A DNA stretch of 64,000 bases from CAZSXU01 sp964610505 (GTDB lineage Bacteria; Arandabacterota; Arandabacteria; JAGLYR01), in the NCBI GenBank assembly GCA_964610505.1, contig CAZSXU010000008.1, positions 60,150 through 124,149 of the forward strand, written 5' to 3'. The notes under the pieces are model-generated. The model saw only the letters and a list, made by a program, of their open reading frames with translations. It was not told where the DNA came from and made no database searches. A program made the position numbers and the translations under genes. How positions within the stretch are numbered: position 1 is the first letter of the stretch; the number at the start of each line of letters is the position of its first letter. Of this stretch, positions 27,201-34,021 are shown piece after piece.

Positions 27201-29041
27201 TCGGCTGCTATCTCCACAACATCGTACATGTGCCGGCGGATGAGCTCACGATTCAGGCGGGACTGAACACTGCCTTCGCGGGAGACACAGTCATCGTTGC
27301 CTGCGGAACGTACCATGAGCACAGCATCTGGATGAAGCCCGGCGTCTATCTCAGAAGTGAAACCGGACTACCCGACTGTGTGACGATTGAAGCCGACTCG
27401 CTCGGCCGGGTGATGTTCTGCTTCAATGCGGACAGTACCACCTGTATCGAAGGATTCACGTTCACAGAGGGCTGGCCGGATGATTCCTTTGGCGGCGGTG
27501 GCATCTGGTGTTCGGGCGCATCACCCCGGTTAATCCGCCTGGCGTTCTTGAGGAACTGGGGGTCCGGAGGCGGTGGACTGCGATGCGAATTTGATTCCTC
27601 GCCGTCACTGTTCGAGTGCACCTTCACAGAGAACTCATCACAGCTTATGGGCAGCGGCGGCGGGATGTCCTGCTACGATCACTCCTCTCCAACGCTCACC
27701 GACTGTGGCTTCTTCAACAATGTGGCGGATGGTCTGGGCTACGGCGGTGGAATGTCCGTCATTGGCTACTGCTCCCCGACTCTGACTCGCTGCACGTTCT
27801 CGGGAAACTCTGCGCTGTTTGACGGCGCGGGGGGTGGGTTTGCTTCCTACGGTTCGTCGCCCATTCTCATCGATTGCGACTTCACGGAGAACGTGAGCGC
27901 TCATGGTGGCGGTGTCTACAGCTCAAGAGATAGCTCGTTTACCATCATCGACACGGAATTCCATGACAACGCCTCAGGCTGTGGCGATTTGGGCGGCGGG
28001 GGTGGACTCCTCTCGAGCTTCAGCGTGTTGGAGGTGAGCGGTTGCTCCTTTACGGGGAACTTCATCAACAGCGGCAACTGCACGTCGGGGGGCGGAGGCG
28101 GAGCGTACGCTGATTTCGGTTCTGCCGTCTTCACAGACTGCGTGTTTCGCCAGAACTCGGCCGACCTGACGCAGGGTGGCGAGGGAGGCGGAGGTGGGGT
28201 GCTCTGCGGAAGAGATGCGTCGGCGACGTTCATGAATTGCATCTTCGACAGAAACTCGTGTGACATTGAATACGGAGATTACTGGGGCGGGGGCGGCCTC
28301 TACTGCGCATCTCGGTCGACGGCGGCACTCACCGGGTGCACTTTCAGCGGTAATTCCGCGGCGTCCAATCTGTACGGCGAACACAAAGGCGGAGCGATCT
28401 ACCTCGACACAAATGTGTCCATCAGCCTGGATCACACGATTCTGGCTTTCAGTGAGTACGGCGAAGCCATCTTCTGCAATTATGCCCCGTCGGACACCGT
28501 GACCATCACCTGCTCTGACATCTACGGGAACGCGGGGGGCGACTGGGTCGGGTGCATCTCCGGCCTGTACGGAGCGAACGGCAACTTCTCCGAAGACCCT
28601 CTCTTCTGTGGGCGGTTCGGCGGAGACCTGACGCTTGGGATGCAATCGCCCTGTGCGCCGGATAACGCCCCGCCGGGCTGCGGTCTCATCGGCGCCGACA
28701 GTGTGGCGTGCGACATCACGGGTGTGGCGGAATCCCGAGACGTGCGACTCCCGACCGCCTTCTATCTCGGCCCGGCCGTACCCAACCCGTTCAACCCTGT
28801 CACCGAGATCAGCTACGGCATCCCGATGAGTGACGGCGCGTCCCGCGTCCGGATGAATGTCTACGACGTCCTCGGCCGGAATGTCCGCACGCTCGTGGAT
28901 GCGGACCAGGCGCCGGGAATCTATCGAGTCACCTGGGATGGCTGTGACGACCGTGGGGTGGCGGTGGCGAGTGGAGTGTACTTCTATAGGGTCACGTGGA
29001 ATGGAAAGAGTGAGACGAACAGGATGGTGCTGTTGAAGTAA
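21215..29041 (+). CDS. Giant exported protein with six beta-helix modules and sorting-type C-terminus
   Basis: 2608 residues from the ATG at 21215 (GAGGAGG upstream; signal peptide MRSWLPMFIILAVLVSAMDAVA). Residues about 60-480 form a head unlike the neighbours, with two jelly-roll-like stretches (WTFDHGAADPFEGWVSED; FDFETGDEGFTT). Six right-handed beta-helix modules follow, each 280-340 residues; their TIQ(A/E)-type entry motifs lie near DNA positions 22678, 23598, 24619, 25539, 26400 and 27250. Modules end with a Cys-rich cap (SPCLNAPGCGQVGALG type). The protein ends in PNPFNPVTEISYGIP ... NRMVLLK. It is probably an adhesin-like or matrix protein. The module count differs among the tandem paralogs, as expected for expansion by unequal recombination. 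Confidence 0.87.
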   Translation: MRSWLPMFIILAVLVSAMDAVAQRERPAQDPREALGLDRAGSASSIPSGDVKDSNIHWFGFYDPGTGTAVPDETWTFDHGAADPFEGWVSEDMTGNDFTAWKRITEASWAGHDNAIPAPLLQGTASYWVGFFEDRADSLCWRNGLGYGINWRQQRLISPSFTYDGSDSVRISFLYFSDCEPDYDGTTVLVSFPALDTTVTLDFFEGPHGSPSAPTPFSETVDVETLSGGQPTPFALVFEFNSDAGWCDEDGQFNSTYGAFGVDSITIANNVVEGDQFFDFETGDEGFTTSFFPGLGDFSAINPVGPYGLTEPDCNLDGNVVSFHDESWGHPDDSTINIVSPSVPLSDIGSGPFTIFVELDVYEDLPIHAQCDFWRYGWTYYPYDCPPGGSMWSPPQMTTQYEYTGSTEEPGCFQLRRFGRHVEEQVTYIPADAESCRVVLQFLNACDFYNGTFCSCAIPSNFSPLFDNIRIGVVEADSVLFVPSGDFPTIQAAIDSSVSGNQILLADGTYAGDGNRDLDFQGKDITVRSESGDPSACIIDCEGTPGEPHRGVFFDGEGPLAVLKDLTITGGYGDYGGAILCDGSSPTMEGCVFTGNSSQYDGGAVFCRSTSTPTLTDCVLSNNAAGDDGGGFGCRDTSDVQLTGCTLIDNTASDDGGAVYCYNATPTFTNCTIAGNHAPDQGAALGLVGSSAILNNTIIALNTDNAPFYCSGSSPVLSCCDVYGNAGGDWTGCIGGQETLRDNLSANPLFCDADNGNYLLRSCSPCLNAPGCGQVGSLGFGDCPSRTWYVPADAPTIQAAIDLACSGDTVRVAAGTYTGDGNRDIDFGGKGILLRGDSYQPSLYVLDVGGSVGDPHRGFIFQSEEDSTTVVRALTITGGYATQGGAVNCDHSSPELSSLVFLSNTASDDGGAVYCTNYSSPRVLNCEAVDNTAGDNGGGFYFNSHCQPFIHYCNVFGNSATDAGGGIGYANYSSGDGRGCDIAHNQAGVGGSGVFCHGNCYPDFESFTISHNSSSGGSVLARQNSLIDLTHTNITFDATGPAVACETGGAVSLNCSNVYGNAGGDYVGCIAGEEGADNNFSADPIYCNPDSNDFWVRSDSPCLMHPGCGAIGGIGIGCYAWRTWLVCPDGSGDFTTIQEAVSAAAEQDTIELCDGIYTGDGNRDISTWKKLTIRSQTGDPTACIIDVQGTAEEYHRAFTISSFGDVDFEGITFTGGYSDYSGGAIKCQDSDVVFRDCMFTDNNCVSTGGAVYATTSYSGSTIFYDCIFMNNTAEYGGAVVCMGNGYFHGCVMSGNTADRGGAIYAAYGGGSYFDCTIVDNHGTEGSAAYLSYQADLYFNRTILAFNTGSQTVECGEPSADARLYCSDVFGNSGGDWVGCIADQAGNIGNISEDPRFCDLTGGDYTLRCTSPCLDPAEPSCDGMGALGEGDCPRTWYVPSQCPTIQAGIDSACSGGTVLIADGTYAGEGNRDVDFGGKALTVRSESGNADLCVIDCQADSLNPHRGFIFQNGEDSTSVLQDVTITNAYHGLYGAGILCYGSSPTITGCIVRDNATARGPGTHGAGICCNSSASPEITDCLISDNSADYGGGISCLGSSSPDIARCTIAGNAAGAGAALLCSDVSNPIITRSILAMNAEGEAILCWTYSNPALACSDVFGNAGGDWVGCIAGQDTLDNNFSADPIFCGAEDGNYHLRICSPCLNVDGCGQVGALGSGGCERVWHVPAEALTIQAGIDSAACGDTVVVACGTYNEHSIILKGGIVLRSETGTYDCVTIDAEQQGTIFYAQDFSDITEIVGLTLTGGLFYSGGAMFTDDCTLRISNCHFTDNRGQSLGGNSYAAGIFAGGDVHLSGCVFSNNIAEGAGHGGAIYAAGDTMSVVNCTVYGNAAQSGEGAGLFVTGSASVYLGNSIIAFSSEGEAVYCTGTGTDPTVNCCDIFGNAGGDWVGCIAGQDSLHHNLSVDPLFCDAGGGDFTLYSHSPCEAANAWSCGTIGAKGVGCYLHNIVHVPADELTIQAGLNTAFAGDTVIVACGTYHEHSIWMKPGVYLRSETGLPDCVTIEADSLGRVMFCFNADSTTCIEGFTFTEGWPDDSFGGGGIWCSGASPRLIRLAFLRNWGSGGGGLRCEFDSSPSLFECTFTENSSQLMGSGGGMSCYDHSSPTLTDCGFFNNVADGLGYGGGMSVIGYCSPTLTRCTFSGNSALFDGAGGGFASYGSSPILIDCDFTENVSAHGGGVYSSRDSSFTIIDTEFHDNASGCGDLGGGGGLLSSFSVLEVSGCSFTGNFINSGNCTSGGGGGAYADFGSAVFTDCVFRQNSADLTQGGEGGGGGVLCGRDASATFMNCIFDRNSCDIEYGDYWGGGGLYCASRSTAALTGCTFSGNSAASNLYGEHKGGAIYLDTNVSISLDHTILAFSEYGEAIFCNYAPSDTVTITCSDIYGNAGGDWVGCISGLYGANGNFSEDPLFCGRFGGDLTLGMQSPCAPDNAPPGCGLIGADSVACDITGVAESRDVRLPTAFYLGPAVPNPFNPVTEISYGIPMSDGASRVRMNVYDVLGRNVRTLVDADQAPGIYRVTWDGCDDRGVAVASGVYFYRVTWNGKSETNRMVLLK

Positions 29042-29088
29042 CGTGGTTCGTGGTTCGATATTCGTGGTTCGTTCTCGGAGAAGAGCAT
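29042..29088 (+). repeat. Leader repeat copy B with TGGTTCG heptamers
   Basis: This is copy A (21141-21180) with one extra TGGTTCG heptamer after ATATTCG and a G to A change in AAGAGCAT. It begins directly after the stop codon and lies 17 bases before the ATG of the last beta-helix gene. Confidence 0.7.
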
Positions 29089-29105
29089 CATAGGAGAGTG
29101 CACCC

Positions 29106-32100
29106 ATGACCAAACACATCGTGATTGCATCCCTGTTCGTGGTGATTGTCTTGCTTCCTTCCACCGGACAGGCCGCTGTCTGGGAGGTCCCGCTCGAATG
29201 TCCCACGATTCAGGCAGGTATTGACTCGGCCGCCAGCGGAGACACGGTGCGTGTGGCCAATGGGATCTACACCGGTGACGGAAATCGGGATATCAGCTAT
29301 CTCGGCAAGGGCGTCACGGTACAATCCGCAAGCGGCGATCCAACCCTCTGCGTCATCAATTGCGGCGGGTACCCTCACCGAGGATTCCGGTTCGTCAGCA
29401 GCGAAGGTCCCGGGTCCGTGCTGGACGGATTCACGATCACGAACGCGGACAACTTGACCGGTGCAGCGATCCGATGCAGCTGGGCCTCGCCAGTGATTTC
29501 CAACTGCATCCTCACAGGCAACCAGGGCAACGAGGGGAGTGCCGTCAGCGGACTGTCATCGTCCTTCACCCTCTCCGGCTGCATCGTCACGAACAACTCG
29601 TGTGTGATGGGCCCGATCTACATGGACTCCGGGGCACCGACGCTGGAACACTGCGTCATTGCCGGCAACAGTGCCACCATGGGAATCCTGTTCTGCCACG
29701 ACTCCGACCCCACGATTACGGGATGCACTCTCGCCGACAACTCCGCGACGGTCGGCGGGGCGATCTATGCGAATGGATGGGCCGATGTAACCGCCGAGAA
29801 CACGATTGTCGCCTTCAGCGGCGATTGGCCGATCTTCGACTGCTGGGACGAGGGTCGGATCACACTCTCCTGCTGTAACGTGTACGGAAATGACGGGGGC
29901 GATTACGTAAGTTGCGTCGCCACCCAGGGATCCGTGCGCGATAATTTCTCGTCCGACCCCTTGTTCTGTGATGCGGAGGGTGGAGACTATCGCCTCCACT
30001 GCGCCTCGCCCTGTCTGAACGCGCCGGGGTGCGGGCTGGTCGGCGCACTCGGGCTGGGAGATTGTGTGCGGGCCTGGAGCGTTCCCGCCGAGGTCGCCAC
30101 CATTCAGGCGGCCATCGATCTGGCCTGCGACGGCGACACGATCCTTGTGGCCGACGGGACGTACACGGGTACCGGCAACCGGGATCTTGACTTCGGCGGT
30201 AAGGCGATCGTTGTCCGGTCGGAGACCGGAGATCCCAGTACCTGCATCATCGATTGCGACGGAAGTGAGCTAGATGAGCATCGGGGTTTTCTCTTCAACT
30301 CGGGAGAGGACTCGACATCCGTTGTGATGGGCTTTACGATCCGGAACGCCTACATGGACACCTATACAGGCGCCGCTTTCGAATGCTCGAACGGGTCATC
30401 CCCCACGATCACGTACTGCGTCATGGCCGAGAACACGTCTCTTCGCGGCCCGGCATTGAACTGCTCGGACAGCAGCCCTATCGTCTCGCATTGCACCATA
30501 GTAGACAACCATCCTACCTTTTCCACTCTGTATGTCTTCGGGAGCGCCCATGTGCGAATGAGTCACTGCATCGTGGTCTACAGCGACGGGATGCAGGCTT
30601 TCCGATGCGGAGGCGAAGCAACGGCGTCGCTCACATGCTGCGATGTCCACCAGAACGGAACCGGCCTCTCGCCCGACTGGGGCTATTGTCTGGAGGGTCA
30701 GGGCGACATCAACGGGAACATGAGCGCGCCACCCCGCTTCTGTGACCGCGAAGCAGGTGACTATCACCTGAACGCCAGCTCCCCCTGTGCCACGGCCCCG
30801 TGCGGGATCATGGGGGCACTCGGCGTCGGCTGCGCGCCGCGGATCTGGCATGTCCCGGCCGACGCCCCGACCATCGCGGCCGGGCTCGATTCGGCCGCGG
30901 CCGGAGATACCGTTGAGGTCGCGTGCGGTACCTACTACGAGCACGATCTCGACTTCGATCTGCCCATTTGCCTCAGAAGTGAAACCGGTGATCCGGAGTG
31001 TGTTTTGATCGACGCCGGAGGGCTGGGAGAGGTGATGAGCTGCGGCTACTACTACTATGCGGACAGCCTGTCTTCGATCAGGGGGATCACGTTCACCGGC
31101 GGTCGGTGCGGGGCAGGCCCCGGGCTGTACTGTTGGAGTGCGGATCCGCGGATCCACAACTGCGTATTCACCGGCAATCATGCCATCACAGACTATCAAT
31201 CCGGGTCGGGCGGGGCCATGTTCGTGTCGATGTGTTCCCCGGTACTCACCGACTGTGTCTTCCACAAGAATGTTGCTGGAGATACGACCGGCTGGGGTGG
31301 AGCCGTGTGGGTCTCGGGCTGGGCCGCGCATCCCCTGTTTGAACGCTGCACGTTTTCTCAGAACTCTGTCCGAGGACAGGGAGACGGGGGCGCGTTGAGC
31401 GTGTCGGGAGATGCTCATGCAGACCTGTTCAACTGCATCATTGCCTTCTCAAAGATCGGCGAGGCCGTGGCCTGCGACAGCGTCGGCGACGTTACGCTGG
31501 CCTGCTGTGACGTATTCGGAAACGCGGGCGGTGACTGGGTCGGAAACATTGCCGGACAAGCGGGGACCAACGGCAATTTCGAAGCGGATCCGATCTTCTG
31601 CGACACGCTCGCGGGTGATTTCGCTTTGCGAAACGACTCGCCCTGCGCGGCCGGGCACAATCCGACATGTGGGCGGATCGGGGCCCGGGCCGTGGGGTGT
31701 CTCCGTCCGCCGGGCGTCCTCCATGTGCCGTCCGAGTTCCCGACCATTCGGGCTGCCGTGGATTCGAGTATTACGGGCGATTCCGTGGTGGTCGCCTGCG
31801 GGACCTACTACGAGCATGACATCGAGATGAAGTCCGGGGTCACGGTGGTCAGTGAAACCGGTGAACCCGATTGTGTGACGATCGATGCCCAGGGACTGGG
31901 GCGGATCATTTACTGCAACGATGTGGACAGCACGGCGCACATTGTGGGATTCACGATCACGGGTGGATCGGAAAGTGCCGGCGGCGGAGTGTATTGCTCG
32001 CAGTCCTACGTGAATATCACTCGTTGCCTGTTGACCGCCAATACTGCCTCTGATCTCATCTGGGGCGGCTTCGGCGGCGGCGCCTATTGTGGGGGCGGAT

Positions 32101-33224
32101 CTCCCGCCTGGTCCTGGTGTACATTCACAGATAACCTGGCGGTGCGCTCGATGACTGCGGGTGGATACGGCGGAGCCGTATACTGCCTGAGCTCATCGCC
32201 GACGTTCACAAACTGCACGTTCTTCGGAAACGAGGATGACGGGCATGCCGGCGGTCTTCGCCTGAAAGACTCCTCGCCGACGCTCGTGAATACGATCATC
32301 GCCTCCAGCGTGTCGGGGGCCGCCGTGGATTGCGCGGGGACCTCGAATCCGGTACTCGTCTGCTGTAACATCCACGGCAACGCGGGCGGTGACTGGGTCG
32401 GGTGCATTGCCGGACAGGACTCCACCGACCACAACTTCTCAGCAGATCCCATGTTCTGCGAGGCGGACAGCGCCGACTTCACGCTTCAGGGTATTTCCCC
32501 CTGTGCATCTGACAACAACCCCTCGTGCGGACTCGTCGGAGCACAGTCCGTCGGGTGCGCGGCCGATTTCACGACGATCCAGGTGGTGGGTGATTTCAAT
32601 GGGTGGGATGAAGGCACGCCCGGTATGACGGAAGAGGAGCCGCGGGTGTGGGTGGACACCCTTGCGGTCGATGCGGGATGTCACTACATGAAGTTCCGGA
32701 CGGACAACGCATGGGCGTATCCGCCGGACTACGGGACATGCACAGGGCAGGATACGACGTGCAGCGTGGGTCTTGCCGGCCAGGTGTGTCTGGTGGACCA
32801 GCCAGAGACGGCTCTCGGTCAGATCGATTTCCCCTCAACCGGCAACTACGAATTCCGGCTGGATGAAGCGGATTCGACATATACGATCACACTCGTGGCA
32901 ATGACAGGTGTAGTCGAGCCCGGCCAGCGAACGCCCGTTGTCTTTTTCCTCGGGCCGGCGGTGCCGAATCCGTTCAATCCCGTGACCGAGATCAGCTACG
33001 GCATCCCGGTGAGTGACGGCGCGTCCCGCGTCCGGATGAATGTCTACGACGTCCTCGGCCGGAATGTCCGGACGCTCGTGGATGCGGACCAGGCGCCGGG
33101 AATCTACCAGGTTACCTGGGATGGACGCGATCACAACGGGGTGGCGGTCGCCAGCGGCGTGTACTTCTATCGGGTTACATGGATGGAGAAGAGCGAGACG
33201 AAGCGGATGGTGCTGCTGAAGTAG
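29106..33224 (+). CDS. Exported protein with four beta-helix modules, AMPK-like domain and sorting-type C-terminus
   Basis: 1372 residues; the ATG at 29106 follows AGGAGAG and starts a short signal peptide (MTKHIVIASLFVVIVLLPSTGQAA). There is no separate head domain; four right-handed beta-helix modules begin at once (entry motifs near 29206, 30100, 30870 and 31743). Before the C-terminus an early-set Ig/carbohydrate-binding-like domain is inserted (VVGDFNGWDEGTPGMTEE ... KFRTDNAW), resembling the AMPK/CBM48 glycogen-binding fold. The final FlgD-like domain is nearly identical in DNA to that of the preceding gene (126-base segment, 4 differences). Likely exported; substrate or partner unknown. 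It converges with the hydrogenase operon; the 169-base gap between them holds nothing I could identify. Confidence 0.87.
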   Translation: MTKHIVIASLFVVIVLLPSTGQAAVWEVPLECPTIQAGIDSAASGDTVRVANGIYTGDGNRDISYLGKGVTVQSASGDPTLCVINCGGYPHRGFRFVSSEGPGSVLDGFTITNADNLTGAAIRCSWASPVISNCILTGNQGNEGSAVSGLSSSFTLSGCIVTNNSCVMGPIYMDSGAPTLEHCVIAGNSATMGILFCHDSDPTITGCTLADNSATVGGAIYANGWADVTAENTIVAFSGDWPIFDCWDEGRITLSCCNVYGNDGGDYVSCVATQGSVRDNFSSDPLFCDAEGGDYRLHCASPCLNAPGCGLVGALGLGDCVRAWSVPAEVATIQAAIDLACDGDTILVADGTYTGTGNRDLDFGGKAIVVRSETGDPSTCIIDCDGSELDEHRGFLFNSGEDSTSVVMGFTIRNAYMDTYTGAAFECSNGSSPTITYCVMAENTSLRGPALNCSDSSPIVSHCTIVDNHPTFSTLYVFGSAHVRMSHCIVVYSDGMQAFRCGGEATASLTCCDVHQNGTGLSPDWGYCLEGQGDINGNMSAPPRFCDREAGDYHLNASSPCATAPCGIMGALGVGCAPRIWHVPADAPTIAAGLDSAAAGDTVEVACGTYYEHDLDFDLPICLRSETGDPECVLIDAGGLGEVMSCGYYYYADSLSSIRGITFTGGRCGAGPGLYCWSADPRIHNCVFTGNHAITDYQSGSGGAMFVSMCSPVLTDCVFHKNVAGDTTGWGGAVWVSGWAAHPLFERCTFSQNSVRGQGDGGALSVSGDAHADLFNCIIAFSKIGEAVACDSVGDVTLACCDVFGNAGGDWVGNIAGQAGTNGNFEADPIFCDTLAGDFALRNDSPCAAGHNPTCGRIGARAVGCLRPPGVLHVPSEFPTIRAAVDSSITGDSVVVACGTYYEHDIEMKSGVTVVSETGEPDCVTIDAQGLGRIIYCNDVDSTAHIVGFTITGGSESAGGGVYCSQSYVNITRCLLTANTASDLIWGGFGGGAYCGGGSPAWSWCTFTDNLAVRSMTAGGYGGAVYCLSSSPTFTNCTFFGNEDDGHAGGLRLKDSSPTLVNTIIASSVSGAAVDCAGTSNPVLVCCNIHGNAGGDWVGCIAGQDSTDHNFSADPMFCEADSADFTLQGISPCASDNNPSCGLVGAQSVGCAADFTTIQVVGDFNGWDEGTPGMTEEEPRVWVDTLAVDAGCHYMKFRTDNAWAYPPDYGTCTGQDTTCSVGLAGQVCLVDQPETALGQIDFPSTGNYEFRLDEADSTYTITLVAMTGVVEPGQRTPVVFFLGPAVPNPFNPVTEISYGIPVSDGASRVRMNVYDVLGRNVRTLVDADQAPGIYQVTWDGRDHNGVAVASGVYFYRVTWMEKSETKRMVLLK

Positions 33225-33393
33225 TCCGGCTGCGTTTTCCGCGCGGGCGTTATGCCGCAAGAAGAGTTCGGCGGTGCCCGGCCGAGAGCGCGATTGGGGA
33301 TGACCATCGGCGAAGAGATTCGTCTCCTGTAGGTTCAGATTTGTCCGCCTTGTCGCCCGGGTGCCCGAGCGCTGTGTCGTCCCCTGTGCGCGG

Positions 33394-33882
33394 TCAGACT
33401 CCAAACCCGAGGTCGCTCGCCAGTCTCGTCACCTTCTCCACCACCGCAGGCACGGCCCTCTCCACCGCCGGGGTCATCTCCTCCCGGATGTTCACCGTAT
33501 CAACCACTTCGACGGCAATGATGTGGATGTTCTCGGGGATCTTGAAATTCATGCGGCGGCCGAGTTCGAGGGCCTGGAAGAAGGAGACGTCGTGGACGGC
33601 CGCCCCACGGGGACTGCCGGCGTACTCCTCCGGGGAGAATTCGACGATCGTGCCCGGCTCGTGCTTCCCCGTCTTGATGGCATCGATGATGATCAGGACG
33701 TCATAGCCCGCCACGAGGTCGATAAAGGAAAGTCCCCCGGTCTGGGTGGCCACAAGCGTGACCTCGGGACGATTGATCCGCTTCTCGAGCTCATCCAGAA
33801 CGACGAACCCCAGCGCGTCATCCGATACGATCGGATTGCCCAGCCCTAGAATCAGGAGTCTTCGTTTCTCGTTGCTCATCAT
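33394..33882 (-). CDS. [NiFe]-hydrogenase maturation protease
   Basis: 162 residues from the ATG at 33882 (a second ATG follows at 33879). The family signature LILGLGNPIVSDDALGFVVLDEL near the N-terminus contains the metal-contact Asp, and the second acidic site lies in IIIDAIKTG; HycI/HyaD-type proteases use such residues to probe nickel. The enzyme removes the C-terminal tail of the hydrogenase large subunit after nickel insertion. It is the last gene of the operon, 139 bases after mvhA, whose product still has a C-terminal tail beyond DPCxxC, so this is the expected substrate. The open frame extends upstream to 34050 but into mvhA, which is unlikely to be used. Confidence 0.9.
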   Translation of the reverse strand: MMSNEKRRLLILGLGNPIVSDDALGFVVLDELEKRINRPEVTLVATQTGGLSFIDLVAGYDVLIIIDAIKTGKHEPGTIVEFSPEEYAGSPRGAAVHDVSFFQALELGRRMNFKIPENIHIIAVEVVDTVNIREEMTPAVERAVPAVVEKVTRLASDLGFGV

Positions 33883-34021
33883 CAAACCCCGGAAGTGTGA
33901 CCACAGACTACGCAGGTTTTCGCCGATTGGGTAGAGAAAAGCGCTGACAGGTTTCCAGCTGCCAGCGCTCGTCTTGGTCTTATCGCCCTTCCGACCATTC
34001 GCCCATTCGGGAATATGGGCA

